Shown here piece by piece: positions 43,456 through 53,579 of a stretch of DNA of 64,000 bases. The DNA comes from Blastobasis lacticolella (lineage: Eukaryota; Arthropoda; Insecta; Lepidoptera; Blastobasidae), in the NCBI GenBank assembly GCA_905147135.1, contig LR990043.1, positions 18,229,584 through 18,293,583 on the forward strand. Reading direction: 5' to 3'. Every line of letters begins with the position of its first letter. Position 1 is the first letter of the stretch. The position numbers were made by a program, and so were the translations under genes. The notes under the pieces were generated by a model. It saw only the letters and a program-made list of their open reading frames with translations, was not told the DNA's origin and did no database searches.

Positions 43456-44661
43456 TTTTATGACACGCCATCATAAATTGTTGTAGGTATAATGTAGGTA
43501 TGTATATTAACGTTACTGTAGAATATTGTTATAGAGGAGAAAAAGTGATGATTCGGCAACAATTCTTATTTTTCTTTATATAATAATTATCTCTTAGAAA
43601 AAACTCTCGCAAAAAAACATACGTTCAGTGAATGATAGTATCTACATTAACATTTCTAACTGAATCCAAAATTCCATGATTCAACGGTTCGATATCGATT
43701 GCCCTCGTTACTAATTCCAAGAACAATTTGATTTCGGCGATATGTGGCTTTGAACATACAGAGCTATAACTGATATGTCAGTGTTGTGTGAAATGTGTTA
43801 GAAACATGGAACTAATAACGTGTTAGCGTTTTGGCTGTACAAAAATAACTTCAATTGCCTCTTAATTAGATGCACAACCTACTTTTTGCCGGAGGGCAAA
43901 CGTGTTAATGGAAGTGTTTTCTGCTGCTTAAAGATAAGATAAAGAATGTTAATTTGTGTAAAATGGTTGCGGCGGCAAATTGTTGTTGTGACACCGTTAG
44001 ATGAAGCAATATGGCAATAATCTGCAGTCGAAATCACGCATAGGTAATAGTGCCAATTATATCTGTATTGGTCGCCGCGATAAGGTATCGCGACGCGGCG
44101 CAGCGATAGCGATAGCCGGCCGCCGCGTTCGCCGTTGACAAATAACACAGGAACAGATTTGTAAATAATCAAACAATTCCAATACGTGTGTTGTGAAAAA
44201 CGCGCTCCCAAAGCGGTGCGGGCGTCCCGGCCGGCGCGGGCGGCGTGTCACCGCGCTCGGCGTGCGGCAACCGGCAACCGGCACTCGCGCACTCAGCATG
44301 CCGCGGCGCCGCAACACCCGCGTCAACATTTCCTTTGTGCTCCATTTCGCTTACGGCACACACATTGTGCACGGCTTTCATCATCGATACGTGCATTATC
44401 GCGTTCGGCGGAATCGGGCCGCCTCCGTATTGTTATCGGTTCCCCGTAAATCATCCAGGGCGCAGGGATTCGGCGCGAGTCAGGTGTCGCGACCCTCGCG
44501 GCCGGCCGGCGCGAACATTCGCGGCTCGTCCTTTGTTGGCCGTTTTGTTTTGGAGCACCATCCGGTTCCTGGTGGAGGGGCGGGGGCAGGTGGGCGCAGG
44601 TAGCGCGCGCGCCGGCCGTCAGTCCGCCTCGTCGCGCCGGCCTGCGCGCGCGCCTCGCTCG

Positions 44662-44696
44662 TTTAAATACACTCAAAATGGAAATGGCAACTCAGT
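44662..44696 (+). promoter_or_regulatory. TATA-like box and TCAGT initiator
   Basis: TTTAAATA at 44662-44669 and TCAGT at 44692-44696. Taking the A at 44694 as +1, the box starts at -32, the standard spacing. TCAGT is the arthropod initiator consensus. No clear DPE at +28. Confidence 0.5.
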
Positions 44697-44772
44697 CCGC
44701 GACAGGTGCGCGCCGCGTTCGTGCACGTGTGCTGTTAGTGAGTGCGCCGCTGCAGCCGCCTCCTGCCCGCCG
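44694..44772 (+). other. candidate first exon, probably 5' UTR
   Basis: From the presumed start at 44694 to CCGCCG|GTAAGT, with the donor GT at 44773-44774: 79 bp, GC-rich. An ATG-led frame (ATGGAAATGG at 44679) begins upstream of the predicted start site, so I favour a non-coding first exon. The acceptor that could pair with this donor is the one before 57735 (intron about 13 kb), but no transcript evidence is available. Confidence 0.4.
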
Positions 44773-45099
44773 GTAAGTCTGGACTCCTAGTTCCCGGTGA
44801 AACGTTTCGAGACTTTCGAGCTCTGGAACTGGCCGCCGTTTTTGTCGATCGTGTGGTAACGGCGTCGGTCGCGCACGCATCTGCCGTTCCGTTCGGGTGC
44901 AGCTGCTGCCCGATGAATAGCTAGGCCGCCTTTTATACGTCGAGTTTCTTGTCTTGTATCGTTTGATTGAGGCCGAGGAGCGGCGCGGTTCACACGCGCG
45001 GCCGCGTGTTGCTGTTACCTGGGTAAATACTGCGGCGATAACGGCCGGCTCCGCAGTGCGTGCGTGTACTCCCGCTGTTATCGATTCCACACATGCGTC

Positions 45100-47200
45100 A
45101 CATTCGATAGTTATCTTTGGCGGATCTGGGTCATTGTTCTTTTGTGCTTCGTCTCTGGCACCTCGATAACGTTATCCTGGTGCACTATCAGCACTTTTCT
45201 AAGATTGCTTTTTAAAATTTCCAAAATTGTTAATACCTAACGCTTTGTGACCATAGCGCCTTAGCCAAACCGATCTGCTATCGAAATTAGAATTTATTTG
45301 CGATTTAAACGGCCCCTCGTCCAAACCGGCATACCTAAATCACTACAAGACAAAACCAACAAAAACTCGGATCGCGGCAAATAGACGCTGGCTCTATTAT
45401 GTGATGTAATGTAACGAGCGAGCAACCGGTAATCGCGCCGCGCGGCTATCAACTTAAATTGTATGGACATTTACTTGCCGGTACAAAACTGTGCGCACCT
45501 ATCCATTAAATCCATCAAAATCAAGGTTTAGTTCTTGTTTTATGCTAACAATCGGAATTTACTAGTCATCCGAAGGAAAACGGATACAGCGAATGAGAAT
45601 TACTTCTAAATCGTATCAAATCGATTAAATTGTATGTAGGAACGAATCATCGAAATTCAATCTAAGCGCTGTAGCTCGTGAATAAAAACACTCCTAGTAT
45701 ATTTCTGGCTTCCAATAAAGATTAAAAATAAACAACTCATGCAATAGGCTGTTGGAACTGGTTGTAATATTTTAAAGTAAACGCGGAATCAATATTGAAA
45801 TTGTGGAATACTTAAGTCGTGTTAATTACACCTCAAGCGAGGTGATCTTCCTCCTATCTTCAATATTAATCTTCTAAGTAATTATTAAAAGAATCCGGCG
45901 TCCGTTCACGTCGAGTGGTTCTCTTAAGACCATTTTCTAATCTACTGCCGCATCCGAATGTTCCGTCTGCTAGTCGCAGTACATTAGCACCGTCATTATC
46001 GTACTGAATAGTCGGTTTTTTTCCCGCCTCGCTCCGTCGCGCCTGCGCCGTGACTGCGCCAAATTTGCCACCATTACGTTCTGTAAGTACTTTAACTCTG
46101 TTTTCCGTAAAAAATACACACGATTTTTGCCTATTTCGCTTTTCGGACGATAATTCGCCGACGCAATTTTCTGCAAAGTTTGAATTTAGAAAATTGATGA
46201 TTCGCTTTCTCTCGATTAGAATTTTTTCATTCTATTTAAATTTTTACGCAGACTTCAATTATATTTCTCAAATTTCACTTAATTTGCTCCTCGATTGGAA
46301 ATGGTTTGACATGACGCATCATATCATTTACATATATTTTTAACAGGTACTTGCATCTCGATTCTATCGCATGTGTGACGTAGATATCTGTTTATGGTTA
46401 CCTAGTTATTCGTTGTATTGAGCCTTTTATATTAACTATCTACAATTATATATACTCGTAAGCCATATATTTACTATGAGTCAAAATTTACAACGAAACC
46501 ATGCAATCATTAACAATAAAATTGTTCGTAATCTGCATTTCCTTGTCCTTTAAGTCTTCTTATTCCACGAATAAGAAGAAAAAGCTTAAATTTCAATAAT
46601 TATGTATAAATACCTAAATATTTTCATACAGTTTTGTCGTAAATTTAACCGACCTTGAATCTGATGGGACGGACGTGTAGAACTGTGATTTTCCAATTGA
46701 GTTCATTGCCTTTACTGGATACCGCATAAAATTTAGATTTTTCGCATAACACGTTGGTTATCATTGCAAATCTGTTTGTTGTCTTCAAGTTTACGTATTT
46801 CTTGTTCGACTTCTACTCCCTTATTGAATGCATTAATGCTTACAGTGCTGAGCGTAATTCAAACTAATGTTATAAATGCTAAAGTTAGTCTGTCTGTCTG
46901 TTACGTTTTTACGTCTAAACCTTTAAGTTGATTTTCAAATTTGGTTATCTCTGTGTCCTTTGGAAAGCGTTCCTTGGCTACTTCATATCTAGATTTAAAA
47001 GTAGCAGTGAAGTAACTAATGAAATCGAAATTCTTTTTCCTGCAGTTCATCAGTCCATTTGCAGGCTTGCCCGGTGGCCAATCGAGGACCCTTTCATGAT
47101 ACGTGTTTATGACATGGATGTATTGTAGGGCATCATTTACTCGGGATTTTTTTCGCCATGTATGTTTCCAGATAGACTAAGTTAGATTTATATACAAATG
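45100..47200 (+). other. first part of presumed intron 1, repeat-poor
   Basis: No recognised repeat family in about 2 kb. A mid-GC block at 45890-46080 (TTTTTTCCCGCCTCGCTCCG) and AT-rich flanks. No supported exon. Confidence 0.35.
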
Positions 47201-47338
47201 GATATGTTGTACCCGACAGAGCAGAATATTGCACAACCTGAAGGGCTTTGTGCATAACTGTGGTCTTCGCATTACTGTGATTTGCGGCAGTATACTTCTA
47301 ACTAAAATCATACTCCTAACTAAAATCAATTTGTAATA

Positions 47339-47390
47339 TAACATGACATGTGCGATGAAAGTGTAGTGAATAACCACGAAAGTTTTAAAA
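47339..47390 (-). repeat. arm of the 30735 foldback family
   Basis: ACATGTGCGATGAAAGTGTA then GTGAATAACCACGAAAG is the complement of 30723-30757. Only one arm is present. A few degraded bases of the RTE-tailed element 5' end (CGACAGAGCAGAATATTGCA) lie at 47214. Confidence 0.6.
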
Positions 47391-47399
47391 CCTACATAT

Positions 47400-50300
47400 T
47401 GGAAAAGATTGTCTGTCTGCAAGTTTATGAGTTTGCATCTTGGGGGTAATATCAGATTCTTAAATTTCTGTCACAATTCTATGTCTGGAAAGCTACATTA
47501 TTCCCAAGTGACATTGGCTTTTCGTCTCTAAAATATAATACTTTCCCGCGGGATAGTTGAATGTTTACAGAGATCCGAAATGCCCGAGGAAACCCGCGGG
47601 GGACTGCTATATTATGATATAAACACCGAAGATTAAATCCGTGGATCCGAGTGGACATTGAACTCGGTGGAGGCCTGCAGCTTGCCAGCTCCACAGAGTT
47701 CTTCTAATAGGCGGCGTCACGCGGCCGGAACGAATGGTGGGAGATAGCCATCGGACTGACGAGCCGGCTAGGGTTGCTACTGACGGATGGAATAGTTTAC
47801 TTCTGTAAATAGTTTAAGGTGGCAAGGTATCAGAGGGCCTATCAAGGAATTTACAAGGCTGGGACATCTAAAATCCATGCGCTTAGGTTTTAGAGGATAT
47901 ACAGCTAAATTGTTTATTTCTGCATTAAATGGTTTCGCCTTAGTTAATTTTAAATTTTACCACAAAGTGAGTGAGTAATGATGTAGGTATTTAGTTGTTA
48001 TTTTTTATGCTACTCAGGGACAACCGAGCCTATTTAGCGCTACACTCAAAAACAAGCGTGATAGCAATTTCTGCTGAACGCTTCAAATAAAATCTAGCCA
48101 TCCTTGACGAGAAGTTACAGCCCTAAGCGGCCAATAAATTGATAAAACGAAAAGAAATTACAAAGGAGTCTTTGTGCATGACAAATCGAATGGCTGCCGA
48201 TGACTCGGCGATCTCTTTATTTTCCCTGCCGGTCAGGAGCAACAGCTCGGCCATTCACGGTCACCACACCATAATGGACGCCTGTAATTATTACCCGATG
48301 ACAAATAAAAAAAGATCTGGACATTTATTTTGTGCGCGAATGAGAACACTAGATACCTACAATAAATATGGAATGGATCCCTGTCTGAGTGAGTCGAAAT
48401 GAGGGCTCTCGTTCGATAACGTTAGCGTTCAGAATGGTATCAGTAAATCAACCTTCGTTTCGATTTTGACAAGGTTTCACGTTCTGATTGCGCGCGGCTT
48501 ATAAATTAGAAACATGAACTGAGACTTCGAGGGCGGAGTAATGGATTGATGCAGCCATCGTGCCCCGGCGACCTTCCGCCAGACAAATGATTCCATAACG
48601 CACATAGTCCAATGACGAATGCCAATAAAAAAGCGCCAATTAGAGCAACAGAAAGGCCCGTTGGAGCGATCCGCCTTTTTCCACACGCATTAAAAAGTCG
48701 TTAGCTCACGTGGCTATTATTAATTAATTTGGTCCGGCGCAGGCGCAGTCGGGTTTATCAACCTCTTTTCTAGCTCCGAAACCAGTTTCGTGTATTCGTG
48801 TATTCGCATTGTTGTACAAAAATTATGACGAATCTAGACTGTTCTCTAAGAAGTCGGAGCATGAAATTGTGTGCGCGAGGCGTATCGGCAATTTGCGTCA
48901 GTTTTTTTTATCACAGTCACGACAGGCCGGATTCCTCGGCGGGGCCAATCGCCGGCTAGAGACGTTGTAATTGGGAGAAACTACTCGGCCACCACAAATG
49001 CTTGAGATTTAGCTCGCGGCCAACGAAACGAGACCCGTAAAAAGACATCTCGTCTCATAATTCGTTCACAATTCGGCCGCCAGCGAGGGTCCTTCGCAAT
49101 CTGGCGGCGTAATGATACGGTCGCCGGTCGGCTGTGTTGCAACGTAAAGTGTAACTGTTCGGGCCCTTTTGTCCGGCGATGATTGTTTGAGTGATGGGTT
49201 ATCATTTCCCTGGTCGTTGCGTGTACCACTTCCAGGTAACAATGACGCTTTTTATGGCATCAGAACGCGCGGTTTGGTTTAGCAACTCAATTTGTTTAGT
49301 CGTCGTGTTAGGTATTTTATTTGGTCGCGCTGTTTTAGGTTTATCGCTGTTATATATACCTACGTGAACATTTACGAGTTAGACGTAGAATTTATATTGT
49401 ATGGCGTATGTGTTAATTTGTGATTGAAGATTAATTTTGATACTAAATAGATATAGATATATACAGCACTTTATTCGGTTTCCCATTACATCCTTTACCT
49501 GACGAGTACAGCAAATTATAAATATTGAAAATAACGTAAGACTAGCCAGTGATGTAACGGAAACCGAAATGGACCAATCTCAGCATAATGCTCATGGCCC
49601 GTGTTCAAACTCTACAAAATAATCACACTCCATTCTATTAGGCAAGGCTTCCGCGTAACTCGTCACAAAATGCAGCCACCTAGACTGCATTACTTGTTAT
49701 TAAACATCAACAATATGTAGCCACCAGTATCGTTGCCCCGGTTTCTAATCGGCGATATCATAAACCTCGCTCTGTACAATTTCAGTTTACAAGCCCCAGC
49801 GAGGCTGCGCGCGCACGTATTAATTATAAAAGACTATAATAATACTTAATACGCACTGCTGTTACTGCTCTCTGTAAAATTAGCTGCACAATAGCAATAA
49901 AAACGCCATCTTCAGCTTCCCGCTCGATAACGGTCGCCGTACGATGATCTACTTATTTGTACTCGGAATGAGTTAATGCATCGTGTTGTGCGCTTAGGTG
50001 TGTAGAATGTTTGTAATTTTTATTATTTGTATTTATTGTTTGTATTTTCTCCTGAATTTACTCGTTTAGATTAAATATTTTGATAAAATTTAATGTATTT
50101 TGAGTAATCCTGATGAAAACTTCAAAAATATTTGGAATGTATTTTGGACGATGCACGACTAACACTGAATAAATGAATATGAATATAAATGTGAAATATT
50201 TGCGTCAACATATATACTTATATCAAAGTCTATTCTGAAAAGATCATATCCGAACGCGGAAGAAATTACGTGTTCATCAAAATCGTCGAAGGACAGATTA

Positions 50301-50930
50301 CAGAAATTTAGTAAACAGAAGTGTAGTAAAACGGGTTGTAAAGAGTAAGGCTGAAACTCTTGTGAAAGCTCAACTTAAACAATTTGAAGCGTCCGCTTTA
50401 CATAGCTTTATGTACAGTCACGAAGTGCTACGACATACCAGACCTCCTATGCTCAGATTGTTGTTCTATGTATCTACTATACATTCTGTGGTTTTATGCT
50501 GATTCGCTTGCAGTATCCTCCTGGGGGTCCGCTATTCCATGGAGCGGGGACCCCTCTATGAATACGCAAAAAGCCACGTTCGTTGCATACCTAAGGGCCG
50601 ATATAAATGGGTCTCTGCATAATTAGTTAACACTTGACAGATCAAGGGCCTTAACTGGGTCGGTGTGATATACGGTCCATTGTATTGAGCTGTGGAACAG
50701 GACATCGTTAACGACAGTGATTGCATTACTTTATGTTGCGTCACTTAGTAGGTCCTAATGAAAATACCGATAAAATATTATACCTACACTAATTCTGTAA
50801 CCTGCACTTCAAGGTCTTTCACGATTTCGAAGTAACTGATTCAAACCAAAAATATTTTTATCCAACTTTTCTTGTTAATTGTACTTCTGCCCTAACACGA
50901 ATCTGCCATGACCAGAATCTGTCTTTAACC
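47400..50930 (+). other. presumed intron 1, complex repeat-poor sequence
   Basis: About 3.5 kb with no repeat copy I can recognise and with islands of balanced base composition (48130-48760, 48880-49260, 49640-49960). Homeodomain-type ATTA/TAAT sites are scattered (TTATTAATTAATTTGGTCC at about 48717). This texture fits conserved non-coding regulatory DNA, but conservation cannot be judged from one sequence. No reading frame is supported. Confidence 0.35.
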
Positions 50931-50939
50931 GAAAGAAGG

Positions 50940-50975
50940 TAATCTCTACGCTTGGCAAGCGGGTTGGGTTAAAAA
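50940..50975 (-). repeat. fragment of RTE-tailed SINE-like element
   Basis: CTCTACGCTTGGCAAGCGGG then TTGGGTT matches the ACGCTTGGCAGGCGGGTTGG segment of the 15571 copy. Confidence 0.45.
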
Positions 50976-50979
50976 CCAA

Positions 50980-51580
50980 CAGAAAACCCTTTGACAGAGC
51001 GCTCGAACGCCGAGGGTTCCAACTGACAAATGTTTGAGTGGCGATCGGCAATTCGGCTCTATGCGTCCGTCAAAATGAACGTTGGTCAGTCAGAGAGCCG
51101 TATTGAACGCAGTGCGTTCACGTAGCAGAGGAGCACTGTGAGAACGCATAGTAACGGTACTTTACAGACAAGTAGGTGTCGATCTTCAGACCCTTTGCTT
51201 AGGAAGGTTAATAAGGGTTATCGCAAATGATAATCGAAGTACAGCTAGCTAAGACTATAGCTTATTTCAATTAGAGATGGTACTTATACAAGCGCTAAAC
51301 GTAAATTGATGGTAACTTTACTGTTCGTGAAGCTTAGGCCATTACTGAATAGGTAAATCAATTCAAATTTAATCAAAACGCTCTGCAAATGAATTAATTT
51401 ATATGCCTCGTTGAAGGCTGTAAATTTAAAAACGGACACAAGCAATTTTGCATGTATTTTACTAGGCGAATGTATGTATTTACTGTATTGCTATACTAAT
51501 ATTATTCCAAATGTATGGATGCGTTTAGATCTCGTTGCAGCTGTTGCAGCCATTGCAGCAACAGCTCGCATGCGGCGCAA
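50980..51580. other. non-coding, no gene seen
   Basis: No repeat recognised except a GTTGCAGCTGTTGCAGCCAT/TGCAGCAACAGC palindromic patch at about 51534-51566. Confidence 0.35.
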
Positions 51581-51583
51581 CAA

Positions 51584-51840
51584 ATAAATAAATAAATATT
51601 CGTGGACAAATTCACACAGCGCCATCCAGCCCCAAACTAAGCAAAGCTTGTACTATGGGTGCTAGATAACTGATATACTAATTAAATTTTTTTTTTTTTA
51701 ATATATACTTATTATACATAGAACACCCAGACCCGTCACAGAAATTAAAATTCATCATTTCAATTTCTGCCCGGCCGGGAATCGAACCCGGGACCTCTTG
51801 CGTGCATCTTGGTGGCATGTCGACCATTGCTCAGGTCGTC
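51584..51840 (-). mobile_element. SINE-1, near full-length copy
   Basis: Plus-strand AATAAATAAATAAATATTCG, CCCAAACTAAGCAAAGCTTG, ACAGAAATTAAAATTCATCA, CGGGAATCGAACCCGGGACC and ending GCTCAGGTCGTC. The complement of the 3497 copy with an intact B box (GGTTCGATTCC). Confidence 0.9.
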
Positions 51841-52137
51841 AAACAGTAGGTAAGTGCGATTCGGGAGATTTGGACGCACCTTAAGACCTGAAGTAAATCC
51901 TACTTCTTCTTCGGATCTTGGCCTCCGACGCAAAGTACCTATTTCAAAATTATTTTGGACAATTATTATGTTATGTATTGCCAAAGGAATTCTGCATTAT
52001 TATATTCATAGTAACTTTTTCGTGTTATTAATTAAAACGACTTTACAAATGTTTCGCTTGAGGCGTGAAAACATTAATGACGTAACATTCATTGCTATCA
52101 TTTGCTCCTTTTAAAAACTGTATATTTTATTTAGAAA

Positions 52138-52265
52138 CTAGTTTTTGTCCGTGACTTCGTCCACGTAGGAATCAATATACCCAACAAAAAAAGTTTTATT
52201 CAAATCTGTCCAGTAGTTCCGGAAATTAGCGTGTACAAACAAATTTTAAAAATTCTTGTTTTTTT
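52138..52265 (+). repeat. common lepidopteran repeat, ACTTCGTCC type
   Basis: ACTAGTTTTTGTCCGTGACT, TCGTCCACGTAGG, GTCCAGTAGTTCCGGAAATT, then AGCGTGTACAAACAAATTTT. Same style of ending as 39650-40228. Confidence 0.6.
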
Positions 52266-52269
52266 ACAA

Positions 52270-52930
52270 TTTCTGCACCGCCATTAGTTTTTTGAAAATA
52301 TATTAAATGTATAGCCACACTTTTTTAATGTTTTATTTAATGTATTGCATTGAAATAGATATTTCAAAATAATGACTGAATACGTTACATACATCTACCT
52401 ACAACAAGCTACGCACCTCAAAAGAGTACGTCGTGACGTTGAAAGAAAATTGTATACACTTATAGATGTTACAGTCGGTCGATCTCTATCATAATGATGA
52501 TAGAATGATGCACAGTCATACTATCCATTCGGGTACCGTTATGCCAATGGCAGACTGACCGTCCGGCTCGACGGCAAATGGTAACCATGGCCACAATAGC
52601 TGGTATCCGCTTCCCACGCCGAAACTTCTCAAAGACCACGCATAGACTAATTATTTTGAATTTGGAACCTTTAAAAATAGCCAACGTAACGCGGTAATTA
52701 TTTTTGTCGCTGCACTTTATAAATTGTGCTCTAATGGATAAGAAATAAAAATGATTTTGAATCGAAGCGTGTTGGGTTATACAGTCAGGTGTCGGCCGTA
52801 AATAATGCACATCGGCATTATAATTCGGCTTCGTGTAGCGTCGTCTCTGTCACACGCGTGTGAGTAAATTCAAATCCGAAACAAGTTAAAGCCGCCGAAG
52901 AAAGGTCAGGTTTTAAGGTCCGGCGAAACC
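52270..52930. other. non-coding, no gene seen
   Basis: A minus-strand frame of 113 codons (52469-52810) has no domain or splice context. Confidence 0.3.
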
Positions 52931-52937
52931 GGCGAGC

Positions 52938-53110
52938 ATGTGTATGAAAAGGTTAATGAATTTGGAAGAAGCGAGAGGCTTTTGTCAGGACCATAGTCAG
53001 CCAAGTATTTTGAAACAATGTGGCCTACGGGAAAAATGTGTGTCGTGTGTATGTATGATATGTGGAAGATGGTCAAGTCCAGTAGTGGACTTGGATGGCA
53101 TATACCTGAG
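52938..53110 (+). pseudogene. possible LINE end (RTE-like)
   Basis: The frame from 52938 contains MCMKRLMNLEEARGFCQD, which has the feel of a LINE C-terminal region, and CAAGTCCAGTAGTGGACTTG follows, similar to the RTE terminus (GTCCAGCAATGGACT at 62232). Family assignment is tentative. Confidence 0.35.
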
Positions 53111-53189
53111 GCGCGCTTGTTTGTGTTCCTATTCAGACATCCATACATTCGTATACAATATTAGCATCGGTAGATATCGTCATCGGATC

Positions 53190-53480
53190 GGGAGCGTCGA
53201 TGGCGAAGTGGTTAAAGCATCCGATTCGTAAGCGAGAGGTAGCGGGTTCGAAGAATGCTAACCGATCCTCTTACGGTGGGGGAAGAGATCGTGATGAAAC
53301 CTGCACATTCAGGCATGATCCAATCTGGTTAGGTTCCCCTAACAGGGTCACGGAGGTCAGACGGCAGTCGCTCCACTGTAATTACCTGACGTGCCAAATC
53401 CTGGATCATGGTCAAAGCGGACCCCGTGCCATCGCACGCGAGAGCACAACCGGGACATAAACGCCAAGATAATTATTAAA
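53190..53480 (+). mobile_element. SINE-2, best preserved head
   Basis: GTCGATGGCGAAGTGGTTAA contains a perfect A box (TGGCGAAGTGG), and AGCGGGTTCGAAG is a near-perfect B box 40 bp later, as in a tRNA-derived promoter. The body follows the 18364 order and ends ACCGGGACATAAACGCCAAG. It shows that SINE-2 is tRNA-derived. Confidence 0.88.
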
Positions 53481-53501
53481 TATGCATTTGCATCGATAGA
53501 T

Positions 53502-53561
53502 CATTATAATCGTCCTAGCGCCCATTCCGGCCTCTGCTTTCCTACGCGTTCCTACCTATTT
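53502..53561 (-). mobile_element. 60-bp 5'-truncated RTE insertion with 16-bp TSD
   Basis: Plus-strand AATCGTCCTAGCGCCCATTC then CGGCCTCTGC is the complement of the 3' end of the RTE copy at 34969-35125 (GCAGAGGCCGG...CGCTAGGACGAT). It is bordered by ATTTGCATCGATAGAT at 53486-53501 and 53562-53577, an exact 16-bp duplication. Confidence 0.9.
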
Positions 53562-53579
53562 ATTTGCATCGATAGATAT

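Larger units (their letters stand above)
44100..45100 (+). promoter_or_regulatory. CpG island-like block, candidate promoter region
   Basis: About 1 kb of high GC with dense CpG (for example GCGGGCGTCCCGGCCGGCGC, GTAGCGCGCGCGCCGGCCG), unlike anything else in the window. Because stop codons are AT-rich, open frames of 60-181 codons appear in nearly every frame of both strands, which argues against reading any of them as a gene. Core promoter motifs and a splice donor sit near its middle at 44662-44778. It fits the 5' end of a regulated housekeeping or developmental gene on the plus strand. Confidence 0.6.

Noticed and set aside
44193..45090. Overlapping open frames of 60-181 codons in nearly all frames of the GC-rich block
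   Set aside because: GC-rich DNA lacks AT-rich stop codons, so long open frames are expected by chance. The peptides are Arg/Ala/Pro-rich with no domain, and no frame stands out over its complement.
53200..53460. 86-codon open frame
   Set aside because: It lies wholly inside SINE-2 and is not conserved as a frame between copies.
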